From the NCBI GenBank assembly GCA_900617975.1, contig UZAE01012023.1, forward strand, positions 1-64,000: a DNA stretch of 64,000 bases, read 5' to 3'. The position numbers and the translations under genes are program-made. Below, one piece after another: positions 37,814-48,938 of the stretch (positions are counted from its first letter, which is position 1; the number at the start of each line of letters is the position of its first letter). The notes beneath the pieces are model-generated. The model did not search any database. It was given only the letters and a program-made list of their open reading frames with translations, and was not told the origin of the DNA. Source of the stretch: Rodentolepis nana. Taxonomy: Eukaryota > Platyhelminthes > Cestoda > Cyclophyllidea > Hymenolepididae.

Positions 37814-40800
37814 ATTTCCAAACACATTTAGGAAAGCTCATTTTAGGCAGGGAATGCTATCAAACAGAGCCTTTTGGCAAAAGCGCCAATTTCCTCTTTT
37901 ATCTCTACGTAATCCCGTAGTAGATATTCAAAATGCGACCCCATGAAGTGTGTAGTTACTTAATAGTACAATTCCGCTCTGACATAACTTTTTATCTAAT
38001 CACTTCATTCATGCCTCCAATTTCCCATCCATAGACCTTAAATCTCTTAAAAATATATTAAAACTAGTTACACAAGCTAACGTCTCCCTCTGCTCCCCCA
38101 ATGAGCTTACTGTTTATGAGGTTGCCATACTACATGCTATTTAAATGTAAGTAGTACAATGTCTAATTTATTAGAGTTCATCATTGGTGGTAATTAATGT
38201 TACCTATATTGTTCGTCTTTCTGTCCTCCACTTTGATAAATTGAAGTGACATGAACAACTGTCCTGTTAAACTGGCTGTCCTACAAGTTCTAAGTATTAC
38301 AGACAGTTTCATCTATGAATCCTAGAGTCAAGCCCCTAAATTTGAATTCACATCAAATATAAGTGATGTGACTCCATTGACAACTTTTTATTGATTTTCC
38401 ACGACTTGTGTGCCTTTTCGTTTCCACTATGAGGTGACCTCTTATGTAATAATTACATTTTTCCATAGCCATGAACTGTGACGATATTTTTTGCATGCTT
38501 TGAACTGTTTTGGGTCCAGCAATTGCTACAAAATAGCACTTAAAAATCACCCAGTAACTTTGTCCTTTAACTTCTAAAGTTCTTAGGAATTACCCAATTA
38601 ATTGCGCACTGATCATTCTCTCCTTTCACCTGAATAAAGTGTAACCTAAGACCACTGAATCATAAGACATAAAATTTAGACCTTTTAATTAGCTCTTTGT
38701 AAATTAAGATTATTTTCTCGTTAACTGCATTTCAAAACATGGCATTCCTTGGAGTTCTAGTGAGGTGAACACTTCCAGCACTTGTTGCGAACTATTGAAT
38801 GTTCAGTATACTGCATTAATAATATTCATTATTTCTAACTTTTTAATGAAGCTATTATATTGATTCGCCTCCTTGCTTTCTCATGGGAACATCTTTTTAC
38901 TTGAAATCCCAGTATTTTGCACTACTTCTTCTTCCATCGACGTCTTCATGGAGTCAGTTCTCTGTTACTGGCCTGATTCAATATTGTTCTAATGAATTTT
39001 GATATCGATCAACTTACTGTTCACTAAATACTGGAGGAAGACAAATCTTCAAGTTAGGCTCCCGTATCATCATGGCGTGCGTAGATTTCGCTCAGTGGAT
39101 TCCTATTGGAAATCCCGCAGTCGCGTTACAGCAAAGAAAACTTCAACTAACTTTGAGTACAATGGGAGATCCCTTTTCCGAAGTGAATACTTTGAGTCCA
39201 ATCCTCCTCAGTATCGATTTTCGCTTTATCCTTATTCGCCTAAGTTGTTGTGATGAAATCTCAATTGAATATACAGGGAATAACCGGAACATCTCTTACA
39301 CTTCGTTTGAAGTATTCACCAAATGATTCATGCGGTTGACCTCAAGTTGCATGCTCCTGCGCGCATCGTTTTGCGAAACTTGGCTTGAAGTAAAGATTCA
39401 AGGTCGTTCAAGTTTTCGCCTCCTTTTGGTTTATACCTCTATCCCCTTAATTTTTATTTTATCCCAAGGTCAATGAGTTATGCTATTATCAATTTGATAG
39501 AGAATTATCGATCGATTGTTAATCCCCTTCCATTTTGCAATACGTTCGTCTATCTGACTAAACTGATCAGTAAAGGTTCAAAAATAGGATGTCAGCTTAA
39601 TAAGAGGTGAGCATGGATTAAAATGGGGTAGATTGTTGATAAATTTCGTTAATTTTTGGAATGTTGTATTTTAACACATTGGTTCAAATTTAGAAACTTG
39701 TGATTACTGTACTTCATCAACCACAAGGGTTCGGAAAGGGTCTTTTTTCTATTTTAGCTAAGACTATATTTCTTGGTTAGTGACAAATAGAACTAGTTCT
39801 CAAAGTGCATTGCACTGACCAACCTCGTTTCATGATAATTTGATATTTTGAAATTATTGAACTTTCTAAATTCTGGCCCTGCGTTGTTACACTTTATGAG
39901 AAATTCATTGCCCCTTCGTTTCATATTGCAGGTTGAATCTAGAAGATATATGAACCCAATAACCTTTGCTTGAGTTAATCCAGTCGACCTCAATTTATGA
40001 AGGTAAAGTTGCCAGAGACCTTGGAATTAATGTGGTGCGGCAATTGCTAGCCTTCATTTATAATGAATCCGGTTATGAATTGAAGAATTACTCCATATTG
40101 TTGTAATTGTCGTATTGGAGCAAGGTGTGTTAACGAATTCTACGAATTTGTGCATAACATTCGCTTTTACTTTCAATAATCCGATTACCTCCTGAGTGCG
40201 TTCTAAATGCGTTAATCTTATATACATCAGACTCGTGCGCATTCGTGATCTCTTCACTACTTTATTGACCGCACAATTAGTGCATTGTGCCACCCCCCCC
40301 CCCCCTATATCATTTGGTTCACAAGTGCATTAAGTGTTTTAATTCGCCTGATTCAATGTATTCCGGTGATGTCATTCATTATTGTTGTTATTTAATTCTT
40401 CGAGTGTTAATTTCAATGGCTTGCCTCTGAGTACTTCCCATGCTACAAAAAAGGTTGGAACTTAGGGAGAAGCACTTAAATTCCTTCCTAACTATTGTTA
40501 GCATACTATCGCTTTTTGGCTTGGTGAGTTGCAATTATAGGGAAGGTGTCTTGACCGTCGTCTTAATCGAATCTAATCATTTAGGTAATTCTATAAAATT
40601 GATTAATTATCACTATTATTAGATGTTAGATTAAATTCTCATGATTGCACACTAACATAGTACAATCAACATTAATCTAATAGTTTGAAGCAGAAAAAAG
40701 TGGGCTTACCGCTTATAAATGCGGGCTCATTTTGTCTTTATTAATACTTTGTAGGATAGATACTGTTCTATTGGTTGACCAAGTGAATGAAAATTGCCTT

Positions 40801-41599
40801 ATTTATAAGACAATGGTGTTTTACTTCTGTCTTACAAAATGGGGAAAATTTTAGCCATTGCAGCAACGCAATGACAGTCTGAGCTTGTAATGTGTATGTG
40901 TGGAGTTGTCAAGACAGTGCCCAACACTTGAAGTCATGTTATCATTCGCCTAGTATCTTATGCGATTGTTTAACAATAGTTACTGAATCCAGCATGTGCT
41001 CTTTAGATATGCCAAGCATATTAATCTACGTGTGATGGTGCCAATTTGTCAAATGTCTCGCAATGTAAAGAACTGCTACACCTTACCAAATATGCTTAAT
41101 AGTTGGGTAAATCGATTTCTTAAGGTACTATTAAGTTGTCGATAAGTGCAATAAATAACTCGCCTTACTCAAATTGAGTAGACTTAATGTGTCTGTAAAG
41201 TAGACCGATCAATCTGGTGTTTGTAACTTCGCACGCAGACAATCCGGTGATAACGCGTTTATTTGGCATCATAGCTACAAAGCATGTCGTATCATTTGGC
41301 CCTCCGATAATAAAAAATGACAGTTAACAGGAGTTAAGTTTCCAGGTCAAAACAGATTGAACCGTTATATTCTGCTCGATAATGCCAAATAAATCAACGA
41401 AATGTTAAGCGTAGGCCTTTAACTAAATATAAGGCGAAAGCTTAATCATTTTAGTCCCCTTCATTTGCTTCTCAGTACAAACTATTCAAAAAATATAAGA
41501 TCAATTAATAACAATTTCATATATACGTCCCTTTATACTACCCACTGTGTCGTGAGTGCCATTACTTCCACTAGATTTTACGGTTGTTCACCAATCTTC
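37814..41599. other. Gene-poor region, possible isolated exon near 39072
   Basis: Mostly AT-rich. At 39072-39326 an ATG-initiated frame of 84 codons (MACVDFAQWIPIGNPAV...) lies in locally higher GC, but it has no motif or supporting splice partner. A run of about 14 C occurs near 40292-40305. Nothing else is supported. Confidence 0.35.
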
Positions 41600-41887
41600 C
41601 TATACCTGACTTGGCCACAAGTTTTGGCTAGTTGTTTTGGGTAGACGAGTAGTGATTTGAGGTTTCCCATGAAAGGCTCCGATTCTGCTATTATTTTTAC
41701 GGTTAGTTACATCATCTAATGGATGTGCACCACAGGGTAACATGTATTTGGCAAACACACACACACTGACCACTAAAGTCAGAATTCCAATAACAAAGAT
41801 TCTTGCCTCAAACTGTAATCTAGTGGAATTTTTCTCCCAAACGTCGACTCCACAACATGAGCGAAAAGCAACCGTTTGCCAAAAAGG
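41600..41887 (-). CDS. Candidate last exon of an unrecognised single-pass membrane protein
   Basis: After a plausible acceptor (GTTCTCAG at 41895-41888 on the minus strand) the frame runs 95 codons to TAG or TGA at 41600. It starts PFWQTVAFRSCCGVDVW and contains one strong hydrophobic segment (IFVIGILTLVVSVCVFAKYML, about residues 35-55). After that comes a polar tail rich in Arg, Thr and Ser. A donor GTAAGC near 41971-41966 would join it to upstream sequence. The upstream exons cannot be assigned with confidence. It lies on the same strand as eEF1B-gamma and about 0.7 kb downstream of it. The CCG motif recalls tetraspanins, but the spacing to the membrane segment is too short. The identity is unknown. 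Confidence 0.3.
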   Translation of the reverse strand, partial: PFWQTVAFRSCCGVDVWEKNSTRLQFEARIFVIGILTLVVSVCVFAKYMLPCGAHPLDDVTNRKNNSRIGAFHGKPQITTRLPKTTSQNLWPSQV

Positions 41888-42575
41888 CTGAGAACACCAG
41901 ATTTTTAAGACATGGTAAAGCAACAAGCACCCGAGCTCCATTTTTACCATTAGTCACTTTCACCAAGCCCAGGCGCTTACAACATTTAAGCTTGAAGCTT
42001 CCAACTAATCTGGGTTCTTTTTGAAGAAAAGGAAAGGATTGAAAGATCAAGAACGAGGAATATACGCTTAAGCTTTTTCGAACGAATTTCGAATGTCTCA
42101 CTTTGAAACCGGTGGTCCTCAAGACTGCGGCACAAAATTAGGTAGCCAATTAGGGCTAGCCAATTATGCAAAATTAAAAAAACAATGCCAAGGTCAGGAA
42201 TACCTACAATATACAACAATAAAACCTCGAGAACTTAAAAGGAGAACAAATTTAGGAATGACAGTGCAGAACTATATATGGGCTGAAGCTACACCATATG
42301 CAGGTTTTCATTTACGACTTACTGCTACTTTATGGACACGCGTGAAAATATAAAATTAGTGCATTTTACCACAATTTACAGTACTAAACGAAAAATGCGA
42401 TTCAATTCTAATCTGTTGCCCTTAAAAATAAAAGCCAGCGAATCAAAGATTGAAGGACTAAACCGGTCTAACGATTAAGGATTCAAAACGTAGAACATAA
42501 CTCCCAAAATAAGCAGCAAAACCACAAATACATCCCAAGAAGCGTTATATTAGTTCACTAACAAAGCAAACACAT
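41888..42575. other. Between eEF1B-gamma stop and the candidate membrane exon
   Basis: Overlapping open stretches on both strands are hard to assign. On the minus strand an acceptor-like TTGTGCCGCAG near 42125 suggests further exons of the downstream gene. The 3' UTR of eEF1B-gamma must begin at 42575 and run leftward. Confidence 0.35.
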
Positions 42576-43963
42576 TTACTTATAAGCAAGGGAATCAGCA
42601 ACAGTCTTGCCCCGGATGGTATCTGGCTGAGCAAGATAATCGGCAATGAGGACCTTAGCTTCTGGTGAATCCAGCTCAATCTTCTTCCAAGTGTAGCAAT
42701 CATAATCAGCACTAAGGTCATCACTCAATTCGAAAATCAAACCAGTTCCACGCCAAATCCAAAGACCTTCAATGGTATTGTTCTTGTCAACACCGATAAC
42801 ATTCATGATACCAAAGGCCCACTTTCTCATACTAAAAGGATAAAAGGCCAAAGTTAGAAAACTGCAGAACTTAAAACAAGACAATGAATATTAGACAACT
42901 TACGCATCAAGACGTTGCATCATTCCCCTCACAAGGTTGGTCGTCATGAAAATCAAGTTGAGATCATCAGGATACTTGTATTCACAGGTCCAAATTGAGT
43001 CACACTTGGGATCATAGTGCTTCTCCAAATACTCCATCGCTTTTTCCACGGGCTCGTTAGAAAAGACCCTCTTGAAGTCATCAAAGACGAAGGAACTGGC
43101 AGGAAGAGCGCTCAGAATGTCTTTTGTAGTCTTTACTTTCTCTTTGGGCTTCTCTTCCTTCTTCTCGGGTTCGGTGGTCTTTGTTGGCTCCTGATTTTGT
43201 TTTTGTTGTTGCTGCTGCTGCGGCTGCTTCTTTTCCCGTTTCTTACTACCCCCTTTGTGCATGTCGGCGTTGGCATTAGAAGCATTCTTAGGGTCGAAAG
43301 CAATCGTCTTTTCGCATAGATGCATCTCACCGACAACTTTCTTAACTTCGGGTTGATTGGCGATGGTTGTGTACCATCTCAAAACATGGGGATAGTGTTC
43401 ACGACAGCCAGCATCCAAGAGGTTCTCAAAGGCCAATTTGAGAACAGTGAAGATAGTCAAATCAGCCTGAGTTATGTGTTCACTGACAAAGTAGGTTCTA
43501 AACATGGGAAGCTAATATAATTGAAAAAAATGGCCTACCTTGACTCAAGGAAGCTGTTCAAATTAGTGAGAACCTTCTTCACATTCTCCTGGGCCTTGTT
43601 GACGAGACCCTTATTGTAGGCAGTTGCACCAAGAAGTGGGTAATACCAGGAAGCAACAGATGGAAGGAGAACCTGATCTGTGAAATTATTCCATTGAGTT
43701 ACAAAGGCTTCTTCCTTATCCCCCCTAAGTTGGCTGTTTCCAACAAAGTAAGCGATAGCGTTGGCTTCGAAGAGTACGGTACCATCCTCAGCGCGGAATA
43801 ATGGAGCCACATCAGTTGGGCACTTGTTTACTGCACTCGGAAGAGCATTACCGGGACAATAATCATGAACTTCAAGGGAAGCCCCTGAGTAAGCAGCAGC
43901 CAACTGAGCTCTTAAAGATTTGTGATAATTTGGAGGAGTGTACAAGGATCCACGGATTGTCAT
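42576..43963 (-). CDS. EEF1G: Elongation factor 1B gamma subunit
   Basis: A subunit of the eEF1B complex, which recharges eEF1A with GTP during translation. Gamma anchors the other subunits through its glutathione-transferase-like domain. Three exons on the minus strand: 43963-43539, 43497-42904 and 42831-42576 (stop TAA). Introns are only 41 and 72 nt. The product has 424 residues, close to the usual 430. It starts MTIRGSLYTPPNYHKS. An upstream in-frame ATG at 43996 was not chosen because family members begin about eight residues before LYT. The GST N domain (about 1-80) and GST C domain (about 85-215) are followed by a Lys/Gln/Glu-rich linker (220-265) with a run of six Gln. The EF1G domain (about 266-424) has GLWIWRGTGLIFEL and YDCYTWKK. 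Its 5' end faces PMPCB. Confidence 0.95.
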
Positions 43964-44304
43964 TATTGAGAGGTAATATACGACGAAAGAGGACAATCAA
44001 CACGCCGACTTACAAACAAGATAACGAAAAAGTAATGCGTTGATGAAATAGATAAACACAAACAAATAACATTTAAGACACACTTATTTTTTTCAAGAAT
44101 ATATAATCAATTTTTTTTATTTTATCCATGGTGATAATTAGAATAATGTATGAAAAGATGTTTAAATATAACTATTGCGAATAATTAAAAAATATTTAAT
44201 TTTAAAATTTTTTCGACAAATTTTGGTTTAGTTTATTATTAGTAAGCAAGTTATTTGTTTTCCACGACACTGCTAAGCAGTGGTCAATTTGATAGTACCC
44301 TGAT
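43964..44304. promoter_or_regulatory. Shared divergent promoter interval, EEF1G and PMPCB
   Basis: Only 341 bp separate the start codons of two divergently transcribed housekeeping genes, so both promoters and both 5' UTRs must lie here. The sequence is very AT-rich, with poly-T and poly-A runs near 44090-44120 and 44185-44220. I see no definable TATA or initiator that I would assign to either gene. Confidence 0.6.
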
Positions 44305-45965
44305 ATGGCTCCTTCCCGATTTTTGTCTGCCCTACCTCGCTTTTCTAGGGTATTGATTTTAATATTTGCGTATATTTTTTCAGTTTGCTAGAACATATAG
44401 TATTGGAACTGCAACCAGTTATAAACCCGTTGTTGAGTCGTCACATATTCCGTCCACTGAAGTCAGTACTCTAAAGAATGGTTTCCGCATTGCCTCGGAA
44501 AACTGGAATGTGCCAACATGCACTGTAAGCATAAGTGAAATATACTAAATTGTTAGGTCGGGCTTTGGATTGATGTTGGAAGTCGCTTCGAAAATGAAGC
44601 CAATAATGGCGTTGCCCATTTCCTCGAACATATGGCTTTCAAAGGAACGGATAAGCGAACTCAGCAATCTCTTGAATCTGAGGTTGAAAACAAGGGGGCT
44701 CATCTTAATGCCTATACTTCAAGAGAGATGACCGTTTACTATGCCAAGTGTTTCTCAAAAGATATAGATTGGGGTAGGCGCTTTCTCTCTTCTATGACTT
44801 TTTTCTAGCTTGTGAGCTCATCTCTGACATTATTAGAAATAGTAAACTCGATCAGCAACAAGTTGAAAGAGAACGTGGGGTTATTTTGCGCGAAATGGAA
44901 GAAGTTGAAAGCAACTATCAAGAGGTTGTTTTCGATTATCTGCATGCTACCGCTTATCAAGGCACTCCTCTGGGCCGAACTATCTTGGGTCCAGAGAAGA
45001 ATGTTAAATCCCTTCAACCGAAAGATCTTCGGAGTTTTATTCAAACAAACTACAAAGCTCCGAGAATGGTCTTAACTGCAGCTGGTGGCGTTGATCATGC
45101 CCAGTTGAGAGATCTTGGCGAAAAATATTTTGGTGACATATCTGGATTTATTGATGGAAATGCTCCATCCGTAGAACCTTGTCGGTTCACTGGTTCAGAA
45201 ATTCGTGATCGAGATGATGCTATGCCCTTAGCTCATGTTGCTTTAGCTTTCGAGGGTCCAGGATGGACCGATCCCGATACCCTTGCATTAATGGTTGGTA
45301 GTTGTGTCAACGGAGCCTGGGATAGAACTCACGGAGGTGGCTCAAATCTCGCTAGTCCTCTTGCCAGCAAATTCTTCCAAGATGGATACGTTCACAGCTA
45401 TCAGCACTTCTTCACCTGCTACCATGACACTTCCCTCTGGGGTGTTTATTTCACGGGAGAGAAGTTCGATTTAGATGTAGCTGTTAATGCTTTTACTAAG
45501 GAGATGGTTCGCATGAGCTCCCAAATTACTGAACATGAAGTTGAACGAGCTAAGAACCAACTCAAAACCCATCTCATGATTCAGTTGGATGGAACCACTC
45601 CAATTTGCGAGGATATTGGGCGTCAGATGCTAGTCTATGGACGTCGTGTTCCTGTTAATGAAATGTTAGCTAGAATCGACGTGAGTATTTTTTATTTTTG
45701 CTATTAGTTCAGCAATCATTTTGTATAAAAATCTTATGCTTTCATTCGTCAGGCAATTGATGCTAATAGACTTCGTGAAGTTTGCTCGAAATACGTGTTC
45801 GATAGATGTCCCGCTGTTGCTTCTATTGGTAAGTTGCCTCTTCGGTGCAATTTTTTTTACCGAATGTCAGATCATTAATCATTTTCCACTCCCCCTTTAG
45901 GCCCGATTGAATCACTTCCAGACTATAATAGAATTCGTGATCAGACCTGGTGGATTCGTATGTAG
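44305..45965 (+). CDS. PMPCB: Mitochondrial processing peptidase beta subunit
   Basis: Catalytic subunit of the matrix metallopeptidase that removes mitochondrial presequences, and a partner of the alpha subunit. Six exons: 44305-44349, 44384-44524, 44557-44773, 44809-45680, 45753-45828 and 45901-45965. The first three introns are 34, 32 and 35 nt; the last two are 72 nt each. The product has 471 residues, close to the usual 480-490. The zinc motif HFLEH is at residues 83-87, and the distal Glu ligand is E163 in LREMEEVE, 76 residues after H87 as in the family. NAYTSRE and [12 protein letters not shown] are conserved. The start exon encodes an Arg-rich presequence, and ARTY before Ser fits an R-x-Y processing site. 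It ends [16 protein letters not shown]. It converges with CIAO3, 176 bp away. Confidence 0.95.
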
Positions 45966-46141
45966 GTTCTTCACTCAACAAACTATCTCAGGATTTGCGC
46001 CCCCTGTTTCCCAAAATTAGTGTCATAATATAAATGTCCTTGTCAGCAATATTGAAATCGGTTAATTTTATTGCAAATAACAAATTTACATCTTTCTCTA
46101 AATTTTTCAACATATGTGTTTTATTATGACAATGTGAGCCG

Positions 46142-48938
46142 TCACCATTTGAGAGTTGCTGGATTTGTAATCTCGATCTTGGGAATAGATCGATAAGTAG
46201 TATAGCAGATGCTTTGTCTGTGTGAGGGGTTGATTTTGGATAGGAGTTGCTTTGATTCATCACTGTTTAAGAGATCTTGCTCATTCTGTGAGAAATAGGT
46301 CCGTGAGACGTCTGCTAATGTGGACTGTAGTTGGGCTCCGCCATTTAAACAGCCTTAAAGAAATATATATGCACATTAAAATCCAGTAAAAGCGAAAATT
46401 TGACAAACTTACCATTGGGGCAGGCCATAATCTCAACATAATCAAAAGCGACTTCTTCCCTAAGTGATGTTCTTCTTGAATGTGCCTTAGCGTAAGCTCT
46501 TTTAAGCTGTTGGACGACAGTTTGAATATTCCTGAATCCATTTGCAATAAGAAACACCAGAAGGGGTTTGGGTTCGATTCCACAGTTTCGGTAGGGTGTT
46601 CTTCCCACAGGAACATTTGCAAATGCAGTTTGGCGATCTTCTGGAGAATTGAAGAGCAGAATTTCCTAATAAGGAAATAAAACTGATTAAAAAATTGTGC
46701 AGATATAATGGCATGTAATTGAGTATCGATTAATGAGTTAGAGGCTTGTAACGGAGAATGAGGCAGTACGCCCAAAAATTTCAGTCAGAATTCAATGTGG
46801 ATTTAAAGCATACTAATGGTCAATCTCCAATGCAATGCCATTTTATCATGGTGCTCTGGTTGTCTGTTGTTAGCGTAATAGAATTCTGCTGAAAAGGATT
46901 TCTACATCTGCGATTTCACAGCATTGAGACGTAGAAGAACTAACATAGTAAATCTCAATGAAAGAAAAACAATGAAGTAACAACAAAGAAAAGATAATGA
47001 TTCGCAGGATGTGATTATTCATTTAAAAAAACAAATAAGAAATTTGGGATAGGAGTTCTTTGAGTTAGATGCTACAAATTAGACTGGGGTAAAAGGCGCA
47101 CCAAATTAGAGCTCCATAGGATTCCGGTGACTTTCATATTATTGGCCATAGCAAAGCAAATAATTTACAATTTTTAAACAAGGAGACCCATCGAAACACA
47201 AGATAATAAATTCAACTGTTTGAGGAGGAATATGGGGATAAGTGCTCAATAAGGAACTAGCTCTAGCCTCATAAGGCTCCTTGCATTGTGACCTAACGCT
47301 TGAAGAATAAATTGAAAGTAAGACCCATTATATTCACGCTTAATAGTTCAGTGACAGAGTTTATGAGCACGATTAAGAAATGGTCGAAATTGAGAGGCTG
47401 ATTATGTCATTTAAATATATCCGTGTCTTATTACAGAAAGAAAGCTAGCTGATACCACCAACCGACTTAACTGACATTCATAGCAAGAAACTATCAGACC
47501 ATGTTCTTTTATTCGTGGTTCAAAAATAAATCCCATGTTCAAATAATGAAGGATGACTCGCTAGCTAGTTCAATTGCAGATAGAACAAAGGGAATTTTCA
47601 AAAGTAGAGATATAGGAACCAATATTAATACCTGTAGATCATGGTTACCAAGATTGCGTGTGAGCACTCGGGGATCATCTGTGACATTAAGAGGTAAGTG
47701 AATGTCGAAAAGAGCTTGCGCTGCGTGCCAAAGAACCGCGAAAGCATAACCCCCAGAACCTGAGCCCGCATGTCGATAACTTGTATAAGAACCACTGTCT
47801 CCGAGCATGGGATTCAAAAACCTTAAGGAAAAAACAAACTTAAAATAAATTTTAAGCAGAGCCTAAAGAATTTTGAAACTGAAAATAACCTCGAATTTAA
47901 AAATAGCGGAGTTACATCGTCTTCCATAAGTTGTTGCGAGGGCTGTTTTAAAAGAGCCTCTAAGACTGAAACAAATTCATTCGTTCCCAATACAAGATCG
48001 GCTTCTTTCTGCAAAACATCTCCAAAAACAGTAAATTCACTTCGAGAAGCCTCTAGCTTCTTATCATAACAGGGCATTACAAAGACGAGATATAGGCGAC
48101 GACCAACCACAGAACCCTTTAATACACCAGCCAGCATTTGTTGTGGAGATCTGACAAGTGAGATATGTTTCAGAAGGAAAGATTCATCCCAATCATTAAA
48201 TGTTGGAGGTAATTTGAAATGAGTCTTTTCTGCATAGCAAACCCATCCTGGGCAAATTCCGGTTATTATGGGAAGAATCGGTGTATTCGCTTCACCTTTG
48301 GCCACTTTTATATATTCCTCCGCAGCTACAAATAAAGAAATGTCTCGACTCCACGTTGTATCAAGAAGTGGTTGCGAAGTCACACCACGGGAATGAAGAA
48401 GACGCCAGCAAATATCCCTAACTTCTGTCATGCCAAATCCATCAGATGAATTTCCCAACTCTGAATCGAAATATTCTATCAAGCTCGAAGGAAGAGAAAC
48501 ACTTCGCTTTTGCAATGAGGTAGTTAAACTAGCTAACGATTGAGGAGACAGTGCCATTACAATTTCATGCTTTGTGGAATCCTTAAGTAGATCGAGAAAT
48601 GAATCAACACTGTGCTGAGAAACTAAAATGGTCTCAGCTGTTGTGATACAGCCACTGCAAGCCAAACAGTCATTAAGGTCAATTTTGGCCTTTGATAGGG
48701 TATATTTTTCACCCAAATCATTTGTTGCAACGTAGGTGCCATCTTCGCCAATCGAAATGGATTTGGTTTTCCCAACTTCGGTAGGGATCTTAACCGGTTT
48801 GATACACTCCTGCAAATTTAAATATGTATACAATTACGCGTATTCATCAACAAAATTGGTGATAAAGTTTTGTCTTACTAGGGATGGCGCTATATAATCA
48901 TCAATGTCATTTAATTTTAGAGCAGTAGAGAAGTTCAT
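46142..48938 (-). CDS. CIAO3: Cytosolic iron-sulfur assembly component 3 (NARFL/IOP1), hydrogenase-like
   Basis: CIAO3 links early cytosolic Fe-S scaffold proteins to the CIAO1-CIAO2B-MMS19 targeting complex. It resembles [FeFe]-hydrogenase but is not one. Five minus-strand exons: 48938-48879, 48809-47890, 47821-47632, 46665-46413 and 46353-46142. The introns are 69, 68, 966 and 59 nt. The product has 544 residues, longer than the human 476. It starts MNFSTALKLNDIDDYI. N-terminal cluster ligands are C22 and C68, C71, C74 (NDCLACSGC). C-terminal cluster ligands are C206 (GICPGW), C267 (VMPCYDKKLEAS), and C472 and C476 (ACPNGCLNGG). All eight are present. It ends in Trp (ATLKW), the conserved C-terminal aromatic. 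An insert of roughly 25 residues precedes AFDYVEIMACP. The 966-nt intron holds no recognised gene. Confidence 0.93.

Noticed and set aside
41600..41887. Tetraspanin assignment from the CCG motif
   Set aside because: Only about 20 residues separate CCG from the membrane segment and no other tetraspanin cysteines or membrane segments are visible.
43017..44043. Plus-strand frames of 66 to 100 codons opposite EEF1G
   Set aside because: Antisense shadows of the conserved EEF1G exons with no motif of their own.
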